Source: an uncultured Eubacteriales bacterium (GTDB lineage: Bacteria; Bacillota; Clostridia; Oscillospirales; Oscillospiraceae). From it: a stretch of 24,022 nucleotides of DNA. This document shows, piece by piece, positions 1-6,997 of this stretch (within the stretch, counting starts at the first letter, position 1; each line of letters begins with the position of its first letter). The notes beneath the pieces were generated by a model. It saw only the letters and a list, made by a program, of their open reading frames with translations. It searched no databases and had not been told where the DNA came from. The stretch is taken from positions 1 to 24,022 of the forward strand of contig URGL01000036.1 of the NCBI GenBank assembly GCA_900547405.1. Direction: 5' to 3'. The position numbers and the translations under genes are program-made.

Positions 1-55
1 CTCCACACCCGTCCCGGGCTGCGCCCGGTCCACCCTCTCCAGGCAGGAGAGGGCT
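1..55 (-). repeat. Interspersed palindromic repeat, copy R1 (cut by window edge)
   Basis: Read on the minus strand, this begins with a CCCTCTCC/GGAGAGGG hairpin. It continues into GTGG, a second small hairpin (CCGGGC gca GCCCGG) and ACGGGTGTGG. This is the same layout as the 'B end' of the other copies at 3675, 11340, 15300 and 23845. It lies directly downstream of the rqcP hairpin terminator and runs off the left edge, so its other end cannot be seen. Confidence 0.7.
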
Positions 56-57
56 GA

Positions 58-87
58 AACCCCCCGGACCATTCAGTCCGGGGGGTT
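58..87 (-). terminator. GC-rich hairpin after rqcP, probable terminator
   Basis: A perfect 12-bp stem (AACCCCCCGGAC with GTCCGGGGGGTT) surrounds a 6-base loop, starting one base after the rqcP stop codon. The stem is very stable, but only a short T run follows it on the minus strand. Termination is therefore likely but not textbook. The stem is symmetric, so it could also act on transcription entering from the left. Confidence 0.6.
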
Positions 88-88
88 G

Positions 89-328
89 TCATACTTCCTT
101 GTACATGGCGCTGGCGTCGTCCTTTTTCACGGTCTCGGCAACCTGGAGCACTTCGACAGCCAGGGTGCGGGTGCCCAGGGCGATCTCCAGCCGGTCGCCT
201 ACCTTGACGTCGTAGCTGGCCTTCACCGGCCGGCCGTTGACGCTGACCCGGCCATTGTCGCAGGCCTCGTTGGCCACGGTGCGGCGCTTGATGAGCCGGG
301 AAACCTTCAGATATTTGTCTAGTCGCAT
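89..328 (-). CDS. rqcP: S4-domain RNA-binding protein, RqcP-like ribosome rescue factor
   Basis: A 79-residue protein consisting almost entirely of one S4 RNA-binding fold, opening with MRLDKYLK and the arginine-rich stretch SRLIKRRTVA (Arg2 and Arg16 present), then NGRVSVNGRPVK and a KVGD turn. The family (YabO/RqcP in Bacillus, related to Hsp15) binds stalled 50S subunits carrying peptidyl-tRNA. There it helps RqcH add C-terminal alanine tails during ribosome quality control. The ATG lies only 3 bases after the stop of the HU gene, and its AAGGAAG ribosome site sits in the last HU codons, so translation is probably coupled. The pairing with spoVB and a small basic protein resembles the yabM-yabN-yabO neighbourhood of Bacillus. 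The family call is firm; the exact RQC role is inferred from homology. Confidence 0.9.
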   Translation of the reverse strand: MRLDKYLKVSRLIKRRTVANEACDNGRVSVNGRPVKASYDVKVGDRLEIALGTRTLAVEVLQVAETVKKDDASAMYKEV

Positions 329-331
329 GGG

Positions 332-607
332 TTACTTCCTTACGGTATCCTTCAGCACCTTGCTGGGCTTGAAGGAGGGTACTTTGGTCTCTTCGATCTG
401 CATAGGCAGTTTGGTGTGGGGGTCCCGGCCGATGCGGGCCTTGCGGAGCTTGGTTTCGAAGATGCCAAAGCCGCTGAACTGGACCCGTTCGCCCTCTACC
501 AGGGCGGCGGAAATGGTGTCCAGGGCAGCATTGACGGTCCGCTCGGTGTCCTTCCGGGAAAGACCGGTTTTTTCGGACACGGCGGCGATAAACTCGGGTT
601 TATTCAT
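332..607 (-). CDS. hup: HU family DNA-binding protein
   Basis: A 91-residue histone-like protein. The N-terminal helices (MNKPEFIAAVSEKTGLSRKD) lead to the family's FSGFGIFE turn near residues 44-51, then to the DNA-gripping arm GRDPHTKLPMQI, which corresponds to GRNPQTGEEI in other HU proteins, and a KPSKVLKD C-terminus. HU dimers bend and compact DNA in the nucleoid. I chose the ATG at 607 because GAGAGGGA lies about 9 bases upstream. Longer in-frame starts (616, 676) either abut the ribosome site or encode a non-family extension. An extended -10 element lies about 50 bp upstream, so this gene may have its own promoter in addition to read-through from spoVB. Confidence 0.93.
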   Translation of the reverse strand: MNKPEFIAAVSEKTGLSRKDTERTVNAALDTISAALVEGERVQFSGFGIFETKLRKARIGRDPHTKLPMQIEETKVPSFKPSKVLKDTVRK

Positions 608-655
608 AAAAAGCATTCCCTCTCTTTGCTTTGTTTGTTCGACTAATAGATTAAC

Positions 656-664
656 ATAATACCA
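656..664 (-). promoter_or_regulatory. Possible extended -10 promoter element for hup
   Basis: On the minus strand the sequence reads TGG-TATTAT, an extended -10 box, about 50 bases before the hup start. No convincing -35 box lies 16-18 bases upstream of it. An alternative pairing, TTGCAT with TAATCT at 17 bases, overlaps the same stretch. No terminator separates spoVB from hup, so this would be an internal promoter. Confidence 0.4.
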
Positions 665-715
665 TAGAAAATGCAAGAGCGGGAAGGGAAAAAAAGATGA
701 AAAATTTTGGGGGAT

Positions 716-2317
716 TCAAAGCCTCAGGATGCTGGCGATCTTCTCTCCCTTTGGCAGCAGGAGGCAGTCCTCCCTGCGGATGACCTTCAGCAGGACGACT
801 GCGGCGGCATAGGTGATGCCGCCTGCTGCCACAGGAAGGCCGCAGAGCATGAGCCTGCTGTCTACCCCCAGGGTGGTGAGGAGCAGCCAGAGGCCGTAGG
901 AAAAGGCACCCATCAGAAGCCCGGACAGCAGGGGACGCAGCACGTTTTTCGCAATGGCGGGAGGGTCCTCCAGCAGCCCCCGAAGAGCCCATAGGTTCAG
1001 CAGGGCGATGACCGCGTAGCAGTTCAGATTGCTGATGGGTGCACCGACAATGCCGATGGCAGGATCTCCGGAGAGGATATACACGGCAACGAGCCGCACC
1101 AGGCCCGCCAGGGCCATATGGACCACGGGACGGGTCACGTGGCCGTGGGCCTGCATAATGGCGGTGGTGACCAGCACCAGGGCGTTGAAGAATACGCATA
1201 TGCCGAGGATCGACATGAGCTTTGTGGCCAGCTCCAGCTTTTCTCCGGTGTAGCCTCCTAACAGCGCCGTAATGGGCCGGGCCAGCACCGTCAGGCCAAT
1301 GGCGCAGGGGATGGCCAGCAGCCCGGTCAGACGGGCCGCGGCTTCCTCAGTCTGCCGGGCCTTCTGGTGGCCGCCGAGGGTGATCTGGGCGGTGATGGCG
1401 GGAATGATGCTGACGGTGATGGGAGTAATGAAGCCGCAGGGCATATTGAAAATGGTCTGGGTCATGACGTGGATGCCCCGCATGGTGTCCGCGGTCTGCT
1501 GGGATAGGCCGCTTGCCAGCAGCCGTCCCATATAGATCTTACTGGCCAAAGCGGTGATGACCTGTAAGCAGGCGGAACCCAGGGTGATGGGAACGGCGAT
1601 GACCAGCAGAGCCCGGGCGGTGGCCCGGAAGCTCCAGGGGGTGTCACCGGACCGGGGAAGCTCCTTGTAATGGCGATGAAAGCAGAAGAAAAGGTAGCCG
1701 GAGCTGATCAGGCAGCTGGCGGTAACGCCCAGGATGGCCCCACCGGCGGCCAAAGACACGCTTCCCGTTGCCCGGAGAAGGACCAACGCGGCGGCCATAC
1801 CCACAAACAGCCGGACCACCGCCTCGATCACCTGGGAGACGGAGGTGGGCAGCATGTTGCCCTGGCCCTGAAAGAAGCCCCGGAAGGTGGAGATCACGCA
1901 GATCAGCAGCACACAGGGGCCCAGAAAACCGATGGCGGCCCAGGCATCAGGCTGATTCTGGAATCGGGCAAGGGGACGGCAGAAGAGGGTCATCAGCAGG
2001 CTTCCCACAACGCCCAGACCCAAAAACAGGTTTCGGGCAGTGGCGTAGATCCGCCGGACCTGGTTGTAATGCTGCAAGGAGTTGGCTTGGGAAATCATTC
2101 GGCTCATGGCTACGGGAAGCCCCGCGGTGGAGATCATCAGCAGAATATTATAAATTTCGTAGGCGGTGTTAAAGTAGCCGAAGCCCTGCTCGCCGATGAT
2201 GGCGTTCAGGGGGATCTTATACACAGCCCCCAGGATCTTTACAATGGCGGTGGCCATGGCAAGCAGGGCCGTACCCTCCAGAAAATTCTGGCCGTCCGAT
2301 TTCCGATGTTCAGCCAT
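716..2317 (-). CDS. spoVB: SpoVB/MurJ-like polysaccharide flippase (MATE-like, multi-pass membrane)
   Basis: A 533-residue integral membrane protein with about 14 hydrophobic segments. It opens with GTALLAMATAIVKILGAVYK and YKIPLNAIIGEQGFGYF, followed by AYEIYNILLMISTAGLPVAM. These are hallmarks of the SpoVB/YabM/YtgP branch of the MVF/MATE-like exporters, which flip lipid-linked saccharides across the membrane; SpoVB acts in spore cortex peptidoglycan synthesis. The start is fixed by a TAATG junction: the ATG at 2317 shares one base with the amidohydrolase stop, and the GGAGG ribosome site is made from that gene's last codons. Translation is therefore coupled. It cannot be separated by sequence alone from YabM-type paralogues, so the substrate and spore role are inferred. 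Confidence 0.88.
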   Translation of the reverse strand: MAEHRKSDGQNFLEGTALLAMATAIVKILGAVYKIPLNAIIGEQGFGYFNTAYEIYNILLMISTAGLPVAMSRMISQANSLQHYNQVRRIYATARNLFLGLGVVGSLLMTLFCRPLARFQNQPDAWAAIGFLGPCVLLICVISTFRGFFQGQGNMLPTSVSQVIEAVVRLFVGMAAALVLLRATGSVSLAAGGAILGVTASCLISSGYLFFCFHRHYKELPRSGDTPWSFRATARALLVIAVPITLGSACLQVITALASKIYMGRLLASGLSQQTADTMRGIHVMTQTIFNMPCGFITPITVSIIPAITAQITLGGHQKARQTEEAAARLTGLLAIPCAIGLTVLARPITALLGGYTGEKLELATKLMSILGICVFFNALVLVTTAIMQAHGHVTRPVVHMALAGLVRLVAVYILSGDPAIGIVGAPISNLNCYAVIALLNLWALRGLLEDPPAIAKNVLRPLLSGLLMGAFSYGLWLLLTTLGVDSRLMLCGLPVAAGGITYAAAVVLLKVIRREDCLLLPKGEKIASILRL

Positions 2318-3645
2318 TACTGACCTCCTTCGTCGTCCTTGGCAAAGAGCTTGGGAATGGCGTAGGTCGTCAACTCCTCCACCACGGCCCCCAGGTCGAT
2401 GGTGGGGAACTTCCCGTTTTGATAGAGGATCTTGCCCCGGACCATGGTCATGGCCACGTCTCCGCCCTTGGCGGCGTAAACAAGGCCCGTCATCACGTTG
2501 TGGCAGGGCATCAGGTGGGGGGCGGAGAAGTCCAGCAGTACCATGTCCGCGTCCAGCCCCTCCTTGAGCATGCCGCACTCCGCGCTTCGGCCCTGGGCCT
2601 GGGCACCGCAGACGGTGGCCATCATCAGGGCGGCGGAGCTGGGCAGGGCAGAGGCATCTCCCGTGGAGGCCCGGACGGACATGGCGGCTCCCCGCATGAC
2701 TTCAAACATGTCCAGGTTTCCGGCCTGGATGGCGCCGTCGGTGCCCAGAGCTACATTCATGCCGGATTTGACCAGGGTCATGATGGGCGCGCAGGGCTGA
2801 CCGTTTTTGGCATCGGACAGGGGCAGGGCCACGGCGGAGACCTTCTTTTTCCCCAGAATGCGGGCCTCCTCCTCTGTCAGGAAGGAGCACCCGGCGGCAG
2901 TGGCCGGGACGGCGAAGAGCCGGTGGCAGTTGAGAAGCTCTCCGGGGTTCATGCCGGTACGGTCCAGGCAGGAGTCCACCTCATTCCCGGTTTCGGCAAG
3001 ATGCAGCTGCATCCCCAGACCCTGTTCGCTGGCGTAGCCCGCCAGGGCTTCCCACAGCAGGTGATTGCTGGTGTACTCGGAGTAGATGCCGGCGTCGATT
3101 TTGATCCGGCCATGATCAAAGCCGTGCCACTTGTCCACAAGGCGCTGGAGCTCCCTGCACTGCTCGTCGGTCTCAAAGTCGAAGTCCTCGTTATCGTCGA
3201 TAAAGCGGTAGCTGGAAAGGGACAGATTGGCCTTGATGCCGGACTCCGCAACGGCCTTGGCAGTGGCATCGGGGTAGTAGTAGAGGTCCGACACGCTGGT
3301 AACGCCGAAGCGAAGGCACTCGGCAATGGACAGCAACGCCGCTGCCTTGGCCCCCCGGGAATCCATTTTGGATTCCTTTTTCAGCAGCTCCTCCAGGGCC
3401 TGCCTGTTGCTGAGGTCATCGGTGTAGCACCGCAGGACGGAGGTTGCCAGGTGAGTATGACAGTTTATGAGACCCGGCATGGCCACCATGCCCGTACCGT
3501 CGATGATGGTCTGGGGCAGCTCCTGGGGGACCTTTTTGGAGATGAATTCAATTTTGCCGTCCGTGACGGCGATGTTGACGCCGAAGAGCACCTCCGTTCC
3601 GGGAGCCATGGTCACGGCGGTTACGTTGGTGATTAAAGTATCCAA
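2317..3645 (-). CDS. Amidohydrolase, MtaD/SAH-deaminase-like, with altered active site
   Basis: A 442-residue metal-dependent amidohydrolase of the 5-methylthioadenosine/S-adenosylhomocysteine deaminase group. The metal ligands are visible: HTH at residues 63-65, LHLAET with His215 and Glu218, and LGTDG with Asp303. The C-terminal beta-sandwich closes with VRGKILYQNGKF. The motif that is normally AHC, carrying the catalytic proton-relay histidine, reads AAGC with Gly252. The following family motif H-N-P-x-S-N reads A-L-P-L-S-D. The enzyme may therefore have changed substrate or chemistry, or be impaired. The start codon is TTG at 3645, with AAAGGAAA 8 bases upstream. It lies downstream of the repeat that follows hemZ and is coupled to spoVB by a TAATG overlap. 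Superfamily certain; reaction uncertain. Confidence 0.85.
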   Translation of the reverse strand: MDTLITNVTAVTMAPGTEVLFGVNIAVTDGKIEFISKKVPQELPQTIIDGTGMVAMPGLINCHTHLATSVLRCYTDDLSNRQALEELLKKESKMDSRGAKAAALLSIAECLRFGVTSVSDLYYYPDATAKAVAESGIKANLSLSSYRFIDDNEDFDFETDEQCRELQRLVDKWHGFDHGRIKIDAGIYSEYTSNHLLWEALAGYASEQGLGMQLHLAETGNEVDSCLDRTGMNPGELLNCHRLFAVPATAAGCSFLTEEEARILGKKKVSAVALPLSDAKNGQPCAPIMTLVKSGMNVALGTDGAIQAGNLDMFEVMRGAAMSVRASTGDASALPSSAALMMATVCGAQAQGRSAECGMLKEGLDADMVLLDFSAPHLMPCHNVMTGLVYAAKGGDVAMTMVRGKILYQNGKFPTIDLGAVVEELTTYAIPKLFAKDDEGGQ

Positions 3646-3674
3646 GGTGTAAGTTTCCTTTCACGGTTAATATT

Positions 3675-3801
3675 GCCTTCCCTTTGGGGAAGGTGGCTCG
3701 GCAAAGCCGAGACGGAAGAGGGGCGGCGAAGGCCCGATTCTGGGTGCCGCCCCGCACTCCCTCAGGGCTTCGCCCCGCCAACCCCTCCCGGGAGCGGGGT
3801 T
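3675..3801 (+). repeat. Interspersed palindromic repeat, copy R2 (full, A end to B end)
   Basis: The left 'A end' reads CCTTCCC ttt GGGGAAGG, then TGG, a second hairpin CTCGGC aaa GCCGAG, then ACGGAAGAGGGGCGG. A short unique core follows. The right 'B end' is inverted: CCGCCCCGCACTCCCTCAGGGC, the small hairpin GGGC ttc GCCC, GCCAACCCCTCCCGGGAGCGGGG. GGGGCGGC and GCCGCCCC close the core as a stem. It fills the gap between hemZ and the amidohydrolase gene, and its B end lies inside the hemZ reading frame. Confidence 0.85.
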
Positions 3802-5222
3802 TGGCCCAACAGGTCAAAGATCTCCCGCTTCTGCTCCAGCACATTCTCAAACTGCTCGATGTACTGCTCCGGGAATTTGGGGTTGTGGAATCGCTCCAGC
3901 TTTCCGTTTGCCAGATTGACCTTGGTCATGCCGCCGCCTCCCAGGGAGACGATGGAGTGGATCTCCTCCATCATGTAGATGTTGTACAGGCAATCCCGGC
4001 CGTCCCGGCTCCAGCCCACGTTTTCAAAGGAGCCGGACATATATTTCTGCCGGTAGAGGTAATAGGGCTTGTAGCCTAAGGCGCGGAGGGTTTCTTCGGC
4101 GTAGGCCACCATTTCTTCCACGGCCCGGACCTGGGGCAGGCTCTCCCGCCGTTCGAAGAGGTCTGCCCCCTTTTTCAGAGCCAGGGTATGGACCGTGATG
4201 TTGCTGGGGTTCAGCTCTGCCGCCTGGGTCAGACTTCTGCGGAAGCCTGCCGCCGTATCCGTAGGGAGCCCGGCAATTAGGTCCATGTTGATGTCCTGAA
4301 AACCGGCCCCCACCGCCTGACGGTAGGCCCGGACCACATCCTCTCCCGTGTGGGGCCGCCCGCAGGCCCGGAGCACAGAGTCCTCCATGGTCTGGGGGTT
4401 GATGCTCATGCGGTCCGCCCCATGGTCAAAGATGATCCGGAGCTTCTCGTCTGTCAGCGTGTCAGGCCGCCCGCCCTCTACGGTAAATTCCAGGCACCGG
4501 GAGAAATCCAGGTGCTCCCGGAGGGCATCCAGAAGCTGTGCCATCTGGCTCTCGGACAGGGTGGTGGGGGTGCCGCCCCCAATATAGAGGGTGCGCATAT
4601 GGCGGCCGGAGGAGCGCAGCAGCTGCCCGGTCAGGGCGATCTCCTTCAGAAGGGCCTGCAAATAGGGCTCCAGCAGCTCGGTCTTTTTGCCGACAGACCG
4701 GCTGACGAAGCTGCAATAGCTGCACCGGGTGGGGCAGAAGGGGATGCCTACATACAGAGAAATATCCCCCGGCTCCGTTTTGCGGATGGCCGCCACCGTG
4801 GAGACGGAGCAGTCCACCGCCAGAGCCCGCCGGGCAGGGGTCACGTAGTAAACATCCTTCAGGAGCCTGTCCGCGGTTTTGGGGGTGCCTCCCTCCAGCA
4901 GCTCCTTGGTGGTCAGCTTGGTGGGCCGGACCCCTGCCAGAGCACCCCAGGCGGGCTCCTTGGAAAGCACTTGGATGGCCGCCAGATAGACACTTTGCTG
5001 GAGCGCGCGCCGGCGCAGCCGGACGGTTTCCTCTGCCGCCTTCAGCCGCCGGGAGGCGCTGGCAGTGCGGCCGTCCCAGGTGACGCGAGCGGTGGCGGTG
5101 AGCCAGGTTTCCCCTCGGTGGAGACAGGAGCGGGCATCCACCTCAGCCCCTTCCGGGAAGAGACTGAGGAGCAGCTGCTCTACGGCGTAACGGTCGTCAT
5201 GACCGGAAAGAGTTAGGTTCAT
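3762..5222 (-). CDS. hemZ: Radical SAM coproporphyrinogen III dehydrogenase HemZ
   Basis: A 486-residue oxygen-independent coproporphyrinogen III oxidase-type radical SAM enzyme. An N-terminal region of about 150 residues, typical of HemZ and absent from HemN, includes GALAGVRPTKL. The iron-sulphur motif is PFCPTRCSYCSF (Cys163, Cys167, Cys170), followed by YIGGGTPTTL, FTVEGGRPDTL and the HemW/HemN-like C-terminus with FENVGWSRDG. It would convert coproporphyrinogen III to protoporphyrinogen IX in anaerobic haem synthesis, although some Clostridia carry it without a full haem pathway. The start has AAAGGAT 6 bases upstream, 15 bases after the MBL gene stop. The last 12 or so residues (PLPGGVGGAKP) are encoded by the B end of repeat R2, which also supplies the TGA stop. 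Confidence 0.93.
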   Translation of the reverse strand: MNLTLSGHDDRYAVEQLLLSLFPEGAEVDARSCLHRGETWLTATARVTWDGRTASASRRLKAAEETVRLRRRALQQSVYLAAIQVLSKEPAWGALAGVRPTKLTTKELLEGGTPKTADRLLKDVYYVTPARRALAVDCSVSTVAAIRKTEPGDISLYVGIPFCPTRCSYCSFVSRSVGKKTELLEPYLQALLKEIALTGQLLRSSGRHMRTLYIGGGTPTTLSESQMAQLLDALREHLDFSRCLEFTVEGGRPDTLTDEKLRIIFDHGADRMSINPQTMEDSVLRACGRPHTGEDVVRAYRQAVGAGFQDINMDLIAGLPTDTAAGFRRSLTQAAELNPSNITVHTLALKKGADLFERRESLPQVRAVEEMVAYAEETLRALGYKPYYLYRQKYMSGSFENVGWSRDGRDCLYNIYMMEEIHSIVSLGGGGMTKVNLANGKLERFHNPKFPEQYIEQFENVLEQKREIFDLLGQTPLPGGVGGAKP

Positions 5223-5237
5223 AATGATCCTTTCGAT

Positions 5238-5825
5238 TTACAGGTACGGATTCGTTTGCTTTTCCCGGTCCAGGGTGCTGCCTGGGCCATGGCCCGGATG
5301 GACGAAGAAATTGCCCTCCAGCTTGGCCAGCCGCCCCAGGGAATCCCTCATGGCTCTGGGATCGCCGCCGGGCAGGTCTGTCCGGCCGCAGGAGCCGGCG
5401 AAGAGGGTGTCTCCGGCAAACATATGCGCATCTATGAGCAGACATACGGATCCGGGGGTGTGGCCCGGGGTTTCCAGCACCAGAGTATCCATTCCGGCAA
5501 GGGTCACCCGGTCACTATCGGCATAGGTGTCGGTATAGTAGAGGGGTCCCGCCGTCAGCATGGGGGGCAGGGTCAGCTCCTTGGGGTCCAGATAGACCCG
5601 GCAGCCGGTCTCCGCCGCCAGGTCCCGAACAGCCCCCACGTGGTCAAAGTGGCCGTGGGTCAGAGCAATGACGGAAAGCTCCAGGCCCTTCTCTTTGAGA
5701 AAGGACAGAATGATCTCCGGCTCATAGCCCGGGTCGATGACCAGACACTCCTTGGCCCCTTCCGGCCGGACGATGTAGCAGTTGGTTTGGTAGTCTCCCA
5801 ATGGGAGGGTGTCAATCTGAAGCAT
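5238..5825 (-). CDS. MBL-fold metallo-hydrolase, glyoxalase II-like
   Basis: A 195-residue single-domain metallo-beta-lactamase-fold hydrolase. The dinuclear metal site is complete: THGHFDH (residues 56-62), His122 in ETPGHTPGS, Asp139 in AGDTLF, and His179 in HPGHG. The closest functional relatives are the YqgX/GloB-type hydroxyacylglutathione hydrolases, which cleave thioesters. Without glutathione in most Clostridia the true substrate is unknown. The start at 5825 was chosen because AAAGGAG lies 7 bases upstream; the ATG two codons earlier leaves only one base of spacing. It lies between fic and hemZ in the minus-strand gene train and just after dtd in related genomes, so the Fic gene appears inserted between it and dtd. 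Confidence 0.92.
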   Translation of the reverse strand: MLQIDTLPLGDYQTNCYIVRPEGAKECLVIDPGYEPEIILSFLKEKGLELSVIALTHGHFDHVGAVRDLAAETGCRVYLDPKELTLPPMLTAGPLYYTDTYADSDRVTLAGMDTLVLETPGHTPGSVCLLIDAHMFAGDTLFAGSCGRTDLPGGDPRAMRDSLGRLAKLEGNFFVHPGHGPGSTLDREKQTNPYL

Positions 5826-5844
5826 AAGCATACTCCTTTGCATT

Positions 5845-6450
5845 TTACAGCGTATCCGTTTGGAAGGTGGTATACCCTTCATAGTAGTAGCTGTGGTCAA
5901 TGCCCTTCCTATAGACTTCCCGGCTGTTTACTTCGCTGGTTAAGGCCGCTTTCAGCAGGACCTTGATTTCAACATCTTTGATGGGGCTGCGCTCCATGGC
6001 AAGGAGATAGTCCTCCTTGTCCACCTTGCTCCAGTCTACCACCTGGCCGATGCCCTTTTTCAGCATCAGATCCAGCCAGATTCGAGTGCTCCGTCCGTTG
6101 CCCTCCCGGAAGGGGTGGGCGATGTTCATTTCCACATATTTTTCGATGATCTCGTCATAGGTGGACTGAGGCATTTTTTCGATATTTGCAAGGGCCGCCT
6201 CCAGGTACATAAGGGGCGCAAAGCGAAAGTTTCCCTTTGCCAGGTTTACGGTGCGGAGTTTTCCCGCAAAATCATAGATATCCTCAAAAAGAAACCGGTG
6301 GATTTCCTTTAGGGAGGCGAAGGTGCCGGGGGTCAGGGCATCCAGTGTGCCGCTTTCAAAGAGCCAGGCGGCTTTTTTCTTGCTGATCCGTTCTTCTTCC
6401 CGGGCAAGAGCGGCAGAATCCGTCAGGCCAAGCTTGTTTTCCAGTGCCAT
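5845..6450 (-). CDS. fic: Fic-domain AMP-transferase, class III (C-terminal inhibitory helix)
   Basis: A 201-residue Fic protein with the catalytic loop HPFREGNGR at residues 112-120 (His112 catalytic, Asn118 and Arg120 binding phosphates). These enzymes transfer AMP, or another nucleotide phosphate, from ATP to Ser, Thr or Tyr of target proteins. At the C-terminus SYYYEG (Ser187 to Gly192) matches the (S/T)xxxE(G/N) inhibitory motif. In class III Fic proteins such as that of Neisseria meningitidis, this motif folds back on the active site and controls it through oligomer state. No separate antitoxin gene is visible, as expected for this class. GGAGGGA lies 5 bases before the ATG, 12 bases after the dtd stop. 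Base composition drops to about 45-53% GC in sampled lines against about 65% in dtd, suggesting acquisition. Confidence 0.92.
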   Translation of the reverse strand: MALENKLGLTDSAALAREEERISKKKAAWLFESGTLDALTPGTFASLKEIHRFLFEDIYDFAGKLRTVNLAKGNFRFAPLMYLEAALANIEKMPQSTYDEIIEKYVEMNIAHPFREGNGRSTRIWLDLMLKKGIGQVVDWSKVDKEDYLLAMERSPIKDVEIKVLLKAALTSEVNSREVYRKGIDHSYYYEGYTTFQTDTL

Positions 6451-6462
6451 CCGGTCCCTCCG

Positions 6463-6933
6463 TCAGTTTCCCCGTCTGGGGCTGTTCATCAGCTGGTCCG
6501 TGTCCAGGATCAGGGTCACAGGCCCGTCGTTCAGGGACTCCACCTTCATGTCGGCGCCAAACCGGCCATGCTGGGGGGGATAGCCCAGCTCCTCACAGAT
6601 GGAGAGAAATTTTTCATACAGGGCGTTGCCCAGCTCCGGCCCAGCGGCCTCGATGAAGCTGGGGCGGCGGCCCTTGCGGCAGTTGCCGTAAAGGGTGAAC
6701 TGGCTGACAACCAGCACTTCGCCGTGAATGGCATCCAGCCCTAGGTTCATTTTTCCGTTTTCGTCCTCGAAAATACGCAGGCCCAGGGCTTTTTCTGCCA
6801 GCACCCGGGCGCATTCTTCCGTATCGTCGGGGCCGACCCCCAGAAGGATCAGAAATCCGGGGCCGATTTTTCCAACGGTCTCTCCGTCAATGGTGACGGA
6901 GGCATATTTCACACGAGTCAGTACAGCACGCAT
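6463..6933 (-). CDS. dtd: D-aminoacyl-tRNA deacylase
   Basis: A 156-residue DTD, slightly longer than the usual 145-150. It hydrolyses D-aminoacyl-tRNA and glycyl-tRNA(Ala), keeping D-amino acids out of translation. The two family signatures are SQFTLYG at residues 77-83 and NDGPVT at 135-140. The second carries the Gly-cisPro pair that reads substrate chirality. The N-terminus MRAVLTRVKYASVTIDGE is canonical. AAGGAAG precedes the ATG by about 7 bases. It follows relA by 64 bases, the common relA-dtd arrangement of Bacillota, and is followed by fic after 12 bases. The C-terminal tail NSPRRGN is not part of the conserved fold. Confidence 0.96.
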   Translation of the reverse strand: MRAVLTRVKYASVTIDGETVGKIGPGFLILLGVGPDDTEECARVLAEKALGLRIFEDENGKMNLGLDAIHGEVLVVSQFTLYGNCRKGRRPSFIEAAGPELGNALYEKFLSICEELGYPPQHGRFGADMKVESLNDGPVTLILDTDQLMNSPRRGN

Positions 6934-6961
6934 GGTGTTCTTCCTTTCTTACGAGATTGTC

Positions 6962-6983
6962 GGGTCAGTGCCCCCACTGGCCC
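6962..6983 (-). other. Intercistronic hairpin between relA and dtd
   Basis: A 9-bp stem (GGGTCAGTG with CACTGGCCC, one G-T pair) around a CCCC loop sits in the 64-base gap between the relA stop and dtd start. No T run follows in either direction, so it is not a standard intrinsic terminator. An RNA processing or stability element is possible. Confidence 0.4.
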
Positions 6984-6997
6984 CCAATGACGATTCG

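Noticed and set aside
2419..3636. A 405-codon open frame on the plus strand
   Set aside because: It is antisense to the amidohydrolase gene and has no motif or ribosome site. The opposite strand carries clear metal-binding motifs and a coupled stop/start junction.
5845..6450. Fic as the toxin of a two-gene toxin-antitoxin pair
   Set aside because: No small antitoxin (FicA/Phd-like) frame flanks the gene. The inhibitory motif is inside the same protein at its C-terminus, as in class III Fic enzymes.
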